Position numbers and translations under genes: made by a program. The notes below the pieces were generated by a model that was given only the letters and a program-made list of their open reading frames with translations, was not told the DNA's origin and did not search any database. This document shows, one piece after another, positions 14,841 to 21,741 of a DNA stretch of 22,282 bases (its first letter is position 1; each line of letters begins with the position of its first letter). Where the stretch lies: the NCBI GenBank assembly GCA_964538565.1, contig CAZIGW010000028.1, positions 1-22,282 of the forward strand. The letters are read 5' to 3'. Origin of the DNA: CAYVBN01 sp964538565 (GTDB taxonomy: Bacteria > Pseudomonadota > Alphaproteobacteria > Rhizobiales > Xanthobacteraceae).

Positions 14841-15872
14841 TCATGGGCGCGCTGTTTCGGCGAGGAAGCCGAAGACGGCGAAAACCATCGGCTTGCGTTC
14901 GAGATTGAAGGTCTCGACCTCGCGGGCGGCGCGGTTGAGCTTTTCCCATACCTCCGCCACCCGCGCAAGGCGCACCCCGTCCCGTTCGCGGTCAAGCCGG
15001 GCAGAAAGCCAGTCGCGCGTCGCGCCCACGAAGGTCTCGAACGCCCCCTCCCCGGTGCGCTCGAGCGTCTCGCCGAGCGCGTGCAGCGCCAGCGGGTCGG
15101 TCGCGGGCAGCCGGTCGAGCAGCTCGATGACGCGGTCGCGCAGCGCCAGCAACGGGCCGCCGCTCAGCGCAATCGCGCGGGCGACGCTGCCGTCGGCGGC
15201 GGCCGCCGCCGCCCGGATCTCCGCATCGTCGGGATCGGCCCCGGTTGCCGCTGCGACGGCCTGGGCGATGTCCGCTTCGGAGAGAGATCGCAGCGACAGC
15301 CGGCGGCAGCGCGAGCGGATGGTCGGCAGCAGGCGCCCGGGCGCGTGGCTGACGATGAGAAAGAGCGAGCGCGGCGGTGGCTCTTCCAGCACCTTGAGCA
15401 CGGCGTTCGAGCCTTCCGGATATTTGAGCTCGTCGGCGCTGTCGACCACGCAGACCCGCCAGCCCCCCTCGCCTGCCGTGGCGCCGAAGAATCCGACGGT
15501 GCGGCGGACCTCGTCGACCGTGATCACGCTGCGCAACTGGCCGCTGTCGCCCGCCGTGCGTTCGAGCGCGAGCAGGTCGCCATGGGCGCGCGCCGCGATG
15601 CGGCGGGCCACCGGATGATCGGGCGGGATCGCGAGCGATCGTGCGGACTGCACGGCGGCGGGATCCGGATGGGCGAGCACGAAACGCGCCATCCGGTAGG
15701 CGAGCGTCGCCTTGCCGATGCCCTTGGGGCCGCCGATCAGCCAGGCATGGGCGATACGGCCGCTCCGATAGGCGTCGAGCAGCGTCTGTTCGGCACTTGC
15801 GTGCCCGAACAGCACGCCGGTCTCGCGCGGGTGCGGCGGCTCCGCCGTGTCTCGTTCGGGCCCTGCGCTCAC
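14841..15872 (-). CDS. holB: DNA polymerase III delta-prime subunit
   Basis: Clamp-loader subunit of 343 residues. A Walker A-like GGPKGIGKATLAYR follows the AHAWLI strand. EEPPPRSLFLIVSHAPGRLLPTIRSRC is the hallmark of delta-prime (sensor 1 and SRC motif). The start is GTG at 15872, overlapping the tmk stop by four bases (GTGA), giving MSAGPERD; a longer frame would run 39 codons into tmk and looks non-coding. Between Walker A and residue 110 there are no cysteines, so the zinc module of the E. coli protein is absent. Coupling to tmk is conserved in many bacteria. With gamma/tau and delta the protein loads the sliding clamp during replication. Confidence 0.94.
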   Translation of the reverse strand: MSAGPERDTAEPPHPRETGVLFGHASAEQTLLDAYRSGRIAHAWLIGGPKGIGKATLAYRMARFVLAHPDPAAVQSARSLAIPPDHPVARRIAARAHGDLLALERTAGDSGQLRSVITVDEVRRTVGFFGATAGEGGWRVCVVDSADELKYPEGSNAVLKVLEEPPPRSLFLIVSHAPGRLLPTIRSRCRRLSLRSLSEADIAQAVAAATGADPDDAEIRAAAAAADGSVARAIALSGGPLLALRDRVIELLDRLPATDPLALHALGETLERTGEGAFETFVGATRDWLSARLDRERDGVRLARVAEVWEKLNRAAREVETFNLERKPMVFAVFGFLAETARP

Positions 15873-16555
15873 GACGCCGCGTCCGCCACCGCAGCCCGCG
15901 CAAAACTCGGCCCGAAACGCTTGGTGACGACGGCCCAGATCTGCTCGGCGACCTTGTCCTTGCCGGCTTGCGCGTCGATCAGAACGCAACGTGCCGGCTC
16001 GAGGCGCGCGAGCTCGCGGTAGGCCTCGCGCAGCTTATCGTGAAAGCTGAGCTCCTCGGTCTCGAAACGGTCCGCCGCGCGCTTGCCGCGCCGTGTGGCC
16101 GCGCGCGCCAGTCCGACCTTCGGCGGCAGATCAAGAATGAATGTGAGATCGGGCTCGAGGCCGCCGATCGTGATGCGCTCGAGGGCGCGGATCAGCTTCG
16201 GATCGACCTTTCCGAGCGCGCCCTGATAGACCCGCGTGGAATCCGCGAAGCGGTCACTCACCACCCAGGCGCCGCGCTCGAGCGCCGGCCGGATGGTCTG
16301 CCGCAGGTGATCGTCACGCGCGGCGGCAAACAGCATCGCCTCGGCTTCGGGGCCGAACGGCTTTGCGGCGCCCGACAGAAGAACGTGGCGGATCGCCTCC
16401 GCCCCCGGCGAGCCGCCGGGTTCGCGCGTGAGGACGACCGGAAGGCCGAGCGCCTCGAGGCGCCGGCCGAGGGTCGCGACCTGCGTCGACTTGCCGGTGC
16501 CCTCGCCGCCCTCGAAGGTGATGAAGCGTCCGCGCATCTCGGCGTGTCCAGGCAT
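15869..16555 (-). CDS. tmk: Thymidylate kinase
   Basis: Phosphorylates dTMP to dTDP for DNA synthesis; about 228 residues. The P-loop is FEGGEGTGKSTQ. The DR[YF] motif is SDRFADSTRVYQG. The basic LID segment is RRGKRAADRFE. TREPGGSPGAE supplies substrate contacts. Two starts compete. ATG at 16555 shares a base with the dacA-like stop (TGATG), the arrangement chosen here. ATG at 16537 gives MRGRFITFEGG, which matches many family members more closely but has only a weak GGA upstream. A GTG at 16558 also exists. The 3' end overlaps holB by four bases. It sits between the carboxypeptidase and holB on one probable transcript. Confidence 0.94.
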   Translation of the reverse strand: MPGHAEMRGRFITFEGGEGTGKSTQVATLGRRLEALGLPVVLTREPGGSPGAEAIRHVLLSGAAKPFGPEAEAMLFAAARDDHLRQTIRPALERGAWVVSDRFADSTRVYQGALGKVDPKLIRALERITIGGLEPDLTFILDLPPKVGLARAATRRGKRAADRFETEELSFHDKLREAYRELARLEPARCVLIDAQAGKDKVAEQIWAVVTKRFGPSFARAAVADAAS

Positions 16556-17796
16556 CACAGACGCGCGGTCCCGGCGCGGAACAGATCGATGACGAGCTCC
16601 GTCGCCGCATCAAAGGCGCGCTGCGACACGGTGCCGACGCCGACGCTGTCGGCCGCCTGCAGCGGCACTTCGAGCGCGACGTTCTCGCCGCGGAAGACCC
16701 GCAGGACGCCGATCGGCTGCCCCTTTTCGACCGGCGCCGGAACGGGTCCCTGGTAGACGACCTTGGCGACGATCCGTTCGCCCGACCCGCGCGGCACCAT
16801 CAGGCTGATCGGCCGTGATCCGACGAGAGGCACGTAGCTGCGATCTCCGCCGTAGACCTTGGCCTCGCCCACCGTCTGCCCCTCGGCGAACAGCAGGCGC
16901 GCCTCGAACGTGCGGAATCCCCATTCGAGCAGCTTGCGCGCTTCCTCGGCGCGCTCCTTGGCGCTCTTCAGTCCGTTGACGACCACGATCAGTCGCAGCC
17001 CGTTCTGCAGCGCCGATCCGACGAGGCCGTAGCCGCCTTCGACGGTGTAGCCGGTCTTCAGCCCGTCGGCGCCGATGCCCATCGCCAGCAGCGGATTGCG
17101 GTTCTGCTGGCGGATCTTGTTCCAGGTGAACTCGCGCTGGCCGTAGTAGTGATAGAATTCCGGATAATCCAGGATGAGGTGCCGCGCGAGCTTTGCGAGC
17201 TCACGCGCCGTGACCTTGAGATTGGGATCGGGCAGCCCGGTGGCGTTGGTGAACACCGACTTGGCGAGGCCCAGCTCGCGGGCCCGCTTGGTCATCATGG
17301 CGGCGAACGCCGCCTCGTTGCCGGCGATGCCCTCAGCCAGGGCGATACAGGCGTCGTTTCCGGATTGGACGATCACGCCCTGCAGCAGGTCCTGCACGGC
17401 GACGCGACTGTGAATGGCGGCGAACATGCTCGAAGTGTGCGAGGGCGCGCCGCCGCGGCGCCAGGCGTTCTCGCTGATCGTGAACTCGTCCTCGAGATGG
17501 ATGTGGCCCTCCTTGATCTCGTGGAACACGACCTCGGCGGTCATGAGCTTCGCGAGGCTCGAGGGCGGCATGAGCTCGTCGGCGTTCTTCTCGAACAGCA
17601 CGCTGTCGCTGTCGGCGTCGATCAGGATGGCGTGCGGCGCCGCGGTCTGGAATTCGTCCTTCTTGGTTCCGGTGACGGAGGCGGCGTGGGATGTCGCCAC
17701 CAGGGCGCCGGCCAATACCACCGCCGCGGCGCAGCGGCTCGCCGCCGAACGGATTCGGGCCGCAAGGGCTCTCGCTGTGCGCTCAAGCGTGGCCAT
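16555..17796 (-). CDS. D-alanyl-D-alanine carboxypeptidase (PBP5/DacA type)
   Basis: Penicillin-binding peptidase S11 of 413 residues that trims the terminal D-Ala from peptidoglycan stem peptides in the periplasm. The three penicilloyl-serine motifs are intact: Ser80-Leu-Ala-Lys83 (PPSSLAKLM), Ser145-Gly-Asn147 and Lys247-Thr-Gly249 (DGLKTGYT). Residues 1-39 carry a signal peptide (AAAVVLAGALVATSHA). The C-terminal domain from about residue 290 is the beta-rich PBP5 stalk. The start is ATG at 17796, with GGAAGGAA upstream; an in-frame extension of 45 residues is arginine-rich and would precede the signal. It may have its own promoter (17825-17853). The stop overlaps tmk. Named dacA, dacC or dacF in different genomes. 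Confidence 0.94.
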   Translation of the reverse strand: MATLERTARALAARIRSAASRCAAAVVLAGALVATSHAASVTGTKKDEFQTAAPHAILIDADSDSVLFEKNADELMPPSSLAKLMTAEVVFHEIKEGHIHLEDEFTISENAWRRGGAPSHTSSMFAAIHSRVAVQDLLQGVIVQSGNDACIALAEGIAGNEAAFAAMMTKRARELGLAKSVFTNATGLPDPNLKVTARELAKLARHLILDYPEFYHYYGQREFTWNKIRQQNRNPLLAMGIGADGLKTGYTVEGGYGLVGSALQNGLRLIVVVNGLKSAKERAEEARKLLEWGFRTFEARLLFAEGQTVGEAKVYGGDRSYVPLVGSRPISLMVPRGSGERIVAKVVYQGPVPAPVEKGQPIGVLRVFRGENVALEVPLQAADSVGVGTVSQRAFDAATELVIDLFRAGTARL

Positions 17797-17824
17797 GCCA
17801 CGGTTCCTTCCGTTCCCCCGCCCC

Positions 17825-17853
17825 CTGATAGCAACCCGGTTCCCGGTGAACAA
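17825..17853 (-). promoter_or_regulatory. Possible promoter of the dacA-tmk-holB-metG run
   Basis: On the minus strand TTGTTC (17853-17848) and TATCAG (17830-17825) are separated by exactly 17 bases, placing a start of transcription about 20 bases before the carboxypeptidase ATG. The -35 matches TTGACA at four of six positions and the -10 is weaker. Read-through from the rlpA-like gene upstream remains possible. Confidence 0.3.
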
Positions 17854-17927
17854 TGCCGAGCGCCGCGCAAACGACGAACGGTACCGGCTTTGGCTGACGA
17901 AATGTTGATGTAAGCCGGGGCGAAGGC

Positions 17928-18845
17928 TCAATAAAGCCCGCGGCCGGTCATCACCGCCGGCATCAGCGTGGGCGCCCTGTCCGAACGCGCCGGGGCAAAG
18001 GCCGAGACCTGCGCCGCCGGGCCTCTGGCCGCATCGGCTTCGGCATGAACCTGCGCGGCGGCGGCCGGATGCGGCTGCGCACCTGCCGGCTCGGCCGCGG
18101 AGGCCACCTGCTCCTCGCCGAGCGTGAATGGCCGCTCCGGAGGCAGCGGCACCTCGCGATGGATCGCGGCCGCGCTCCGGCCGGACGCCGGCACGAACGG
18201 CTTGGCGGAAGCGAGCCTGACGGCGCCCGGAGCCGGCGCCGGCTCGCCCTGGCGCAAGGTGGCCATGAGCATGCGGTCGTCGGAGCCTTCGAGCGGGGCG
18301 CGCCCGACATACTCGACCTGTACGTGGGCGACGCCGTTGTCGTGAAAGCCGAGCAGCTCGGCGGCCTTGCCCGAAACGTCGATCAGCCGGTCGGAGTGAT
18401 AGGGGCCGCGGTCGTTGACGCGAACGATGAGCGACCGCCGGTTGGCCAGATTGGTGACCCGCACGTACGAGGGCATCGGCAAGGTCGGGTGTGCCGCCGA
18501 AATGCCGTTGGCGTCGAAAACCTCGCCGTTGGCCGTGAGCCGGCCGTGGAAATCATCGCCGTACCACGAGGCGATGCCCTCGGCCCGATAGCTGGTCACC
18601 TCTTCCGGCACATACATGCGGCCGCCGACCAGATACGGCTTGCCGACCCGGTACACGCCGCCGCCCTTCGGCACCGGTTCGCCGGGCTCGACCACGCGCG
18701 GGCTTGCGACCACGCCGTATTTCGGATCGATCCTGCGGGCGAACTTGTCGGAGGCGGCGCAATTGGCGAGAGCGACGCAGAGCACGCATCCCGCGCCGAC
18801 GCGCAAGATCCGGCCTACTCGTCCCCACGCCTCAGACAGCCCCAT
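17928..18845 (-). CDS. rlpA: RlpA-like septal lytic transglycosylase, probable lipoprotein
   Basis: A 305-residue envelope protein. Residues 1-29 form a hydrophobic leader ending VALANC, a lipobox-like site with Cys29, though Asn at the -1 position is unusual. The double-psi beta-barrel domain spans about 91-185: ASWYGDDFHGRLTANGE (catalytic-type Glu108), DANGISAAHP (Asp111, His119) and VRVNDRGPYH (Asp145). These match residues described for Pseudomonas RlpA, which cleaves naked glycan strands at septa. The C-terminal 100 residues are alanine/proline-rich and disordered-looking, with no recognisable SPOR domain. The ATG follows GGGGGA by about 10 bases. It lies 131 bases upstream of the carboxypeptidase gene, pairing two peptidoglycan enzymes. 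Confidence 0.9.
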   Translation of the reverse strand: MGLSEAWGRVGRILRVGAGCVLCVALANCAASDKFARRIDPKYGVVASPRVVEPGEPVPKGGGVYRVGKPYLVGGRMYVPEEVTSYRAEGIASWYGDDFHGRLTANGEVFDANGISAAHPTLPMPSYVRVTNLANRRSLIVRVNDRGPYHSDRLIDVSGKAAELLGFHDNGVAHVQVEYVGRAPLEGSDDRMLMATLRQGEPAPAPGAVRLASAKPFVPASGRSAAAIHREVPLPPERPFTLGEEQVASAAEPAGAQPHPAAAAQVHAEADAARGPAAQVSAFAPARSDRAPTLMPAVMTGRGLY

Positions 18846-19176
18846 TGGCTGAGGATCCCCCGCATCTTGCAGGCAGACGCCGCCACGCCGCCGGCCGGGC
18901 GCCGGAATGACGTCGAGGCAGAAAGCTGCCGTCCAGAACTGCTTTTACCGCATGCAGCGACGCCAGACCCGGCGCCGCCGTCCGCTTCCCCAGAAGAGTC
19001 GCAGCATATCCGGGTGAAAAGGCGGCGGAAATGTGACTAGCACCCGTTACCCTTCGGATCGGTAAAGAAAGTCATAAAGATGCGTGCATCGCCCGGCCGC
19101 GAATCGAAGCGGGCTCGAAGGTCCGGGCGCGGTCGATTCGCACCTGCGCTCAGGCGCTCCTTCGGGCGGCGATGTC
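18846..19176. other. Non-coding stretch upstream of rlpA
   Basis: About 330 bases between the end of the fourth SBP gene and the rlpA start. No convincing gene was seen: the minus-strand frame that runs through it is a shadow of the SBP gene in another frame. Only weak inverted repeats are visible, such as TTACC-N9-GGTAA near 19050, with no T-tract. It should contain the rlpA promoter, which I could not place. Confidence 0.45.
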
Positions 19177-20223
19177 TCAGCGTTTTCCGTATTTCTGTTC
19201 GAGGGTCGCGAATGTCCCGTCCTGGCGGATGGCGTCGAGCAGGCTGGCATCGACGAAATCGTCGATGCTGCGGCTGTTGAGATTCTGGAACTGGTCGATG
19301 ATGTTCTGCGCACCGGCGCGCGAGGGCATCAGGTCGCGCGGCGATTGCTGCTGGAAGTCGTGGTAGCTGATGTCGATGACTTTCGGATCGCCGATCCGGG
19401 CTTCCCGCGCCAGCACCTCCTTGGCGCGCTTCACGTCGGTCAGGGCCAGGTAGTTGCCCTCGATGCTGGCCTTGAGAAACCGGATCAGGGCGTCGCGGCG
19501 GCGGCCGATGTCTTCGCGCCTCACCACGAGACCGCTGAACAGCCATGGAATGTTCTCGGCGGCGAGGTTGACCATCGGGTTGAGACCTTCCTCGCGCGCG
19601 AGGCTTGCCACCGGCTCGTTGACGGCCGTCGCACGCACCTCGGCGGACTTCACCGCGGCGAGGCGGCGCTTGCTGCCGCCGTATTCCTTGAGCGTGACGT
19701 CCTGGCGGGTGAGCCCGAGCCGGGCGAGCGCGAGCGTGACCGTGGCGTCGCTCTCCGAGCCGAACGAGCTTACCGCGATGGCGCCGCCCCTGAGATCCGC
19801 CGCCGTCCTGACGCTCGGAGCCGTGAAGAAGGTGAAACGGATGACGTTGCTCAGGGAGGCGATGGTGCGCAGGTCGGCGCCCTGCTGGTTGAGCCGCACC
19901 ACGGACGAGAGGCCGACGTGCATGACGTCGATGTGCCCAGCCTGCAGCTCGCGCGCGCCACGGCTGCCGCCGTTCATGTTGACGATCTCGACCTTGAGGC
20001 CCTGCGCGGCATAGAAGCCGGCATCCTGCGCCATCCACAGGGCCAGCACCGTATTGACCGTCTGCGAAATGCCGACCTTGATCTCGATGGGCTCGGCGGC
20101 CATGGCGGGCGCAGTCAGGTGCGCGAAACCGAGCGCGGCCGCGATGACGCCCGCGCAGGCGCGGGCGCGCCTGAGCAAACGCGCATTTCCGGGCGATCCG
20201 ATATGGTGCACCGACTCCCGCAT
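19177..20223 (-). CDS. ABC transporter substrate-binding protein (NMT1/SsuA-like), orphan
   Basis: Periplasmic binding protein of 348 residues. A long N-terminus with arginines at 15-21 and the core AGVIAAALGFAHL forms a Sec signal, cleavage likely after PAMA (about residue 42). The mature part starts EIKVGISQTVNTVLALWMAQDAG, then a HIDVMHVGLSSVV segment typical of this fold, and the C-terminus ends with a DASLLDAIRQDGTF motif common in SsuA-like proteins. The ATG at 20223 is preceded by GGGGAGG 5 bases upstream; a start 24 codons further up is not needed. No permease or ATPase gene lies beside it, so it is an orphan. It is divergent from a glutathione transferase gene, separated by 260 bases. 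Confidence 0.92.
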   Translation of the reverse strand: MRESVHHIGSPGNARLLRRARACAGVIAAALGFAHLTAPAMAAEPIEIKVGISQTVNTVLALWMAQDAGFYAAQGLKVEIVNMNGGSRGARELQAGHIDVMHVGLSSVVRLNQQGADLRTIASLSNVIRFTFFTAPSVRTAADLRGGAIAVSSFGSESDATVTLALARLGLTRQDVTLKEYGGSKRRLAAVKSAEVRATAVNEPVASLAREEGLNPMVNLAAENIPWLFSGLVVRREDIGRRRDALIRFLKASIEGNYLALTDVKRAKEVLAREARIGDPKVIDISYHDFQQQSPRDLMPSRAGAQNIIDQFQNLNSRSIDDFVDASLLDAIRQDGTFATLEQKYGKR

Positions 20224-20365
20224 GGCATCCTCCCCTGCTTCGCTCCCGTCGCATGGCATGCGAGCGGCCGGGCTCTCTGATGAACCATTCACCACCGTAC
20301 CACCGCCGGGCGGACCCTCAAGGGCGCGGACGGGGCCGACCAGCCATATGCCGATCAGAGCGCTA

Positions 20366-20394
20366 TTGGATCGCGGCGGGTTCGCATCTAGGCT
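20366..20394 (+). promoter_or_regulatory. Possible promoter of the glutathione transferase gene
   Basis: TTGGAT at 20366-20371 and TAGGCT at 20389-20394 are 17 bases apart on the plus strand, about 90 bases before the GTG start. Both hexamers are imperfect. A perfect 12-base palindrome CCGGACGTCCGG follows at 20410-20421, downstream of the predicted start of transcription, where a repressor could sit. Chance is possible given the base composition. Confidence 0.22.
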
Positions 20395-20483
20395 CCGTCC
20401 CTGCTATTTCCGGACGTCCGGCGTCCGCCGGAGCCCGCCTTTCCAATCATCCCACTGCTGGCGAGCATAGAACGAGGTAGAAC

Positions 20484-21113
20484 GTGATTGATCTCTACAC
20501 CTGGACCACGCCGAACGGCCGCAAGGCGTCGATCATGCTCGAGGAGATCGGGATGCCCTACACGGTGCACCCGATCGACATCTCCAAGGACGAGCAGTTC
20601 GCGCCCGAGTTTTTGAAGATCGCGCCCAACAACCGCATCCCGGCAATCGTCGACCGCGACAACAACATGGCGCTGATGGAATCCGGCGCGATCCTGATCT
20701 ATCTCGCCGACAAGTCGGGCAAGCTGCTGCCGAAATCGGGCGAGCCGCGCTATCGCGTGATCGAATGGCTGATGTGGCAGATGGGTGGCCCGGGGCCGAT
20801 GCTCGGGCAAGTCCATCATTTCGTGAAGTACAATCCCGGCAAGGCGCCCTACGCCGAGGAACGCTACTTGAAGGAGGCGCACCGGCTCTATCGGGTGCTC
20901 AACACGCGTCTCGAAGGTCGCGAATTCGTCGCGGACGAATACTCGATCGCCGACATCGCCATCTGGCCGTGGATCTCGCGGTTCGAGTGGCAGACGATCG
21001 ACATGAAGCAGTATCCCAACGTGAAGCGCTGGTACGAGACGATCGCCGCGCGCCCTGCCGTGCAGCGCGGCTACAAGGTGCCCAAGGACATGGGGCCGAT
21101 CCCGATGCCGTGA
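20484..21113 (+). CDS. Glutathione transferase, YfcG/Nu-class type
   Basis: A 209-residue cytoplasmic GST-fold protein closely resembling E. coli YfcG, a disulfide-bond reductase that uses glutathione. The N-terminal thioredoxin-like domain starts MIDLYTWTTPNGRKAS, with Thr9 and Asn11 at the positions used for catalysis in YfcG. IAPNNRIPAIVD holds the cis-proline, followed by ESGAILIYLADKSGKLLP. The helical domain has WLMWQMGGPGPMLGQ HHF and the N-capping SIADIAIWPW. The start is GTG at 20484, backed by GAGGT 5 bases upstream. It is transcribed away from the orphan SBP. It may protect against oxidative or electrophilic stress; membership in the catabolic pathway to the left is not supported by position. 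Confidence 0.93.
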   Translation: MIDLYTWTTPNGRKASIMLEEIGMPYTVHPIDISKDEQFAPEFLKIAPNNRIPAIVDRDNNMALMESGAILIYLADKSGKLLPKSGEPRYRVIEWLMWQMGGPGPMLGQVHHFVKYNPGKAPYAEERYLKEAHRLYRVLNTRLEGREFVADEYSIADIAIWPWISRFEWQTIDMKQYPNVKRWYETIAARPAVQRGYKVPKDMGPIPMP

Positions 21114-21437
21114 GCCGCGCCGGCGACGAACCCGGCATTTCGCAGATCACCAAAGCCCGCTCGGTGCAGGCGGCGCTCCCGTGATCAGGCCGACCATTCG
21201 GGTGATGTTCCGGGCGCCTTCGCGATGGCGCTGTGACCGCCGGATCGGCGCGCTCGTCGGACGAGCGGTCCGACTCATCGGACGCGCGCCGATGCTTCAG
21301 CGCCCGCGTTGCGCGACCCGGACGGAGCAGCACGCCGTCGCTCCCGCCAGGCCAATTGCGAAGCAATGCGAAGCAGTGGCAAGCCGGATCCGGAACGTGA
21401 TATGCACAACCCGTTCTGCCGATCCATGCCACGCCTT
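21114..21437. other. Non-coding stretch between GST gene and tRNA
   Basis: About 324 bases with no convincing gene. One clear structure is GTCGGAC (21256-21262) pairing perfectly with GTCCGAC (21268-21274) around a GAGCG loop, 142 bases after the GST stop and without a T-tract. The last part should hold the tRNA promoter, which I could not place with confidence. Confidence 0.45.
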
Positions 21438-21527
21438 GGAAGGGTGGCCGAGTGGTCTAAGGCACTGGTCTTGAAAACCAGCAGGGGGCTTGCTCCCTCG
21501 TGGGTTCGAATCCCACCCCTTCCGCCA
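21438..21527 (+). tRNA. tRNA-Ser (anticodon UGA)
   Basis: Complete 90-base class II tRNA gene. Acceptor GGAAGGG (21438-21444) pairs with CCCTTCC, followed by discriminator G and an encoded CCA (21525-21527). The anticodon stem CTGGT/ACCAG encloses CTTGAAA, giving anticodon TGA at 21472-21474, which reads UCA (and UCN by wobble) serine codons. A long variable arm is present between the anticodon stem and the T arm (GTGGG-TTCGAAT-CCCAC), as expected for serine tRNAs. tRNA-Ser genes are frequent integration sites for islands and phages. Confidence 0.97.
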
Positions 21528-21638
21528 GGAAAAGAACCCAACCCCCTGACCGCACAAGCAAAATGATCTAGCCTCGGTTCTCAGTCCCACTTTGCGTCCC
21601 CCTTTCGGCTGGAGCCGAGACGAAAGCAGGGCGGCCGG

Positions 21639-21671
21639 GCGAGTGCATTCGAAGGCCGGACGGCCACTCGC
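21639..21671. repeat. Inverted repeat downstream of tRNA-Ser
   Basis: GCGAGTG (21639-21645) and CACTCGC (21665-21671) are perfect 7-base arms. Between them is a smaller nested repeat GGCC-GGAC-GGCC (21654-21665). A separate 12-base palindrome TGGCTCGAGCCA lies shortly downstream (about 21682-21693). These sit in the 214-base gap between the tRNA and the unrecognised gene at the right edge. They might be a termination or recombination structure, and nothing identifies which. Confidence 0.3.
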
Positions 21672-21741
21672 GTGGCGGTCTGTGGCTCGAGCCAAAAGGC
21701 GTGACTTTGTAATTCGGCTATTTTTTCTGAGCCGGTGAGGA

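Noticed and set aside
19037..20254. 405-codon minus-strand frame overlapping the fourth SBP
   Set aside because: It is a shifted frame of the SBP gene with arginine-rich composition. The SBP frame has signal peptide, ribosome site and family motifs.
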